Positions 63,446-64,000 of a stretch of 64,000 nt of DNA are shown here, piece by piece. The notes under the pieces were generated by a model. It did no database searches. It had not been told where the DNA came from and worked only from the letters and a program-made list of their open reading frames with translations. The stretch spans positions 48,394,921 to 48,458,920 of the forward strand of contig CM055110.1 of the NCBI GenBank assembly GCA_029204225.1, read 5' to 3'. Numbering within the stretch: position 1 is the first letter of the stretch; each line of letters starts with the position of its first letter. A program made the position numbers and the translations under genes. The stretch comes from Diphasiastrum complanatum. Taxonomy: Eukaryota > Streptophyta > Lycopodiopsida > Lycopodiales > Lycopodiaceae.

Positions 63446-64000
63446 ACATGCATATACATTGGCCAATGTCCAGCCTCCAAGTGGCATTGCATATTCCAAA
63501 TAATCATGTTTTTATTCATTTTTTTAAGATTTTCAAAATAGCCACCATTTTTCGCCCTTATCACCTCATAATGATTGTAACAAGCCACCATTACCTTATC
63601 ATCTCATAATGCAACTTATTCTCTCTCATGTTTGCTAATCTCGCTCGCTCTGTTAGATTTATGGATCAAGATTCCGAGCAACTTATTTTCTCTCATATTT
63701 GCTAATCTCTCTTTCTTAGATTTATGGATCGAGATACCAGGCTGGATTTTTGGATCATTGGAGGCTCGGTATTGGAGGCTCGATGCTGGAGCTCCTGAAG
63801 GTTGGATTATTGGAGGCTCATGAAGGCTAGATCATTGGAGGCTCTTGAACTTCCGAAAAGCTGGATCGTTGGAGGCAATCGATGCGCTTAGCCTGGGCAC
63901 AAGCATATCGGATACTGTCCGTTCACAAGAGTCCAAGCCTTTTACAAATAAACATCCACTTTCTCAGATTCATCATATGCAGTAAGCTTCATGTTGACAT
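63446..64000. repeat. Direct duplication and GGATCATTGGAGGCTC minisatellite
   Basis: 63610-63675 and 63678-63742 are diverged direct copies (CAACTTATT.TCTCTCAT.TTTGCTAATCTC...TTAGATTTATGGATC). From 63750 to 63880 the phrase GGATCATTGGAGGCTC and close forms recur about six times. The remainder shows nothing. Confidence 0.75.

Overview
This window reads as nuclear DNA from a seed plant, most likely a flowering plant with a large, repeat-rich genome. The evidence is its content: Ty1/copia and Ty3/gypsy LTR retrotransposons with primer-binding sites matching the plant initiator-Met tRNA (TGGTATCAGAGC), introns of about 80-100 bp with GT-AG borders, long CT/GA microsatellites and many nonsense codons of the CAG-to-TAG type. 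I cannot place the species. I see no intact host gene, no rRNA or tRNA gene, no CRISPR array and no bacterial-style operon. Almost all readable protein sequence is transposon-derived or is the wreck of a multi-exon gene. Layout by region: 1-6360 holds a broken minus-strand ORF of about 570 codons with a coiled coil (1236-2959), a 316-bp CT tract, and a decayed multi-exon plus-strand gene (5001-6331). 6361-9800 is the 3' part of a minus-strand gypsy element (LTR, polypurine tract, pol). 10049-12072 is a decayed plus-strand copia element. 12602-16664 is a gypsy element with both LTRs and an AGGAC target duplication. 16680-16890 is a copia RT fragment. 18542-19863 is a plus-strand gene with a Ulp1/C48-peptidase-like region and good introns. 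It converges on an unrecognised multi-exon minus-strand gene (20208-21693). 21990-25735 holds an inverted repeat pair around another broken ORF and a gypsy integrase end. 26938-28555 is a minus-strand copia element cut by a GA tract. 29111-31960 contains a gag fragment, an LTR piece invaded by a GA tract and a copia RT piece. 32597-35054 is a second convergent pair of decayed intron-containing genes.  35501-41033 is a copia element with 791/794-bp LTRs. A TIR-bearing mini-element sits exactly at its zinc-knuckle codon junction and a truncated inverted copy of the same mini-element occupies the place of its reverse transcriptase. It landed in a GCAAGCCA-type minisatellite that continues to about 42990. 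43110-43690 and 61888-63445 are long AT-centred palindromes of one foldback family. 46020-56320 is a simple-sequence domain of CT tracts and CACGGTTC minisatellites, split by a young copia element (48563-54291) with 655-bp LTRs differing at about 4 sites, a perfect ATTCC duplication and a 912-codon gag-protease-integrase ORF, but with most of its reverse transcriptase deleted. 56320-64000 is mostly microsatellite, foldback and unassigned AT-rich DNA.  By-eye LTR differences give a relative order of insertion: gypsy at 12602 (about 5.5 percent, nearly all transitions), copia at 35501 (about 3.5 percent), copia at 48563 (about 0.6 percent). The most interesting items are the two copia elements that both lack the RT core while keeping gag-protease-integrase, the mini-element precisely inserted in one of them, the two convergent decayed gene pairs (one with a Ulp1-like protease lacking its aspartate), and the nested palindrome field near 62-63 kb. 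All percentages and alignments here were made by eye.
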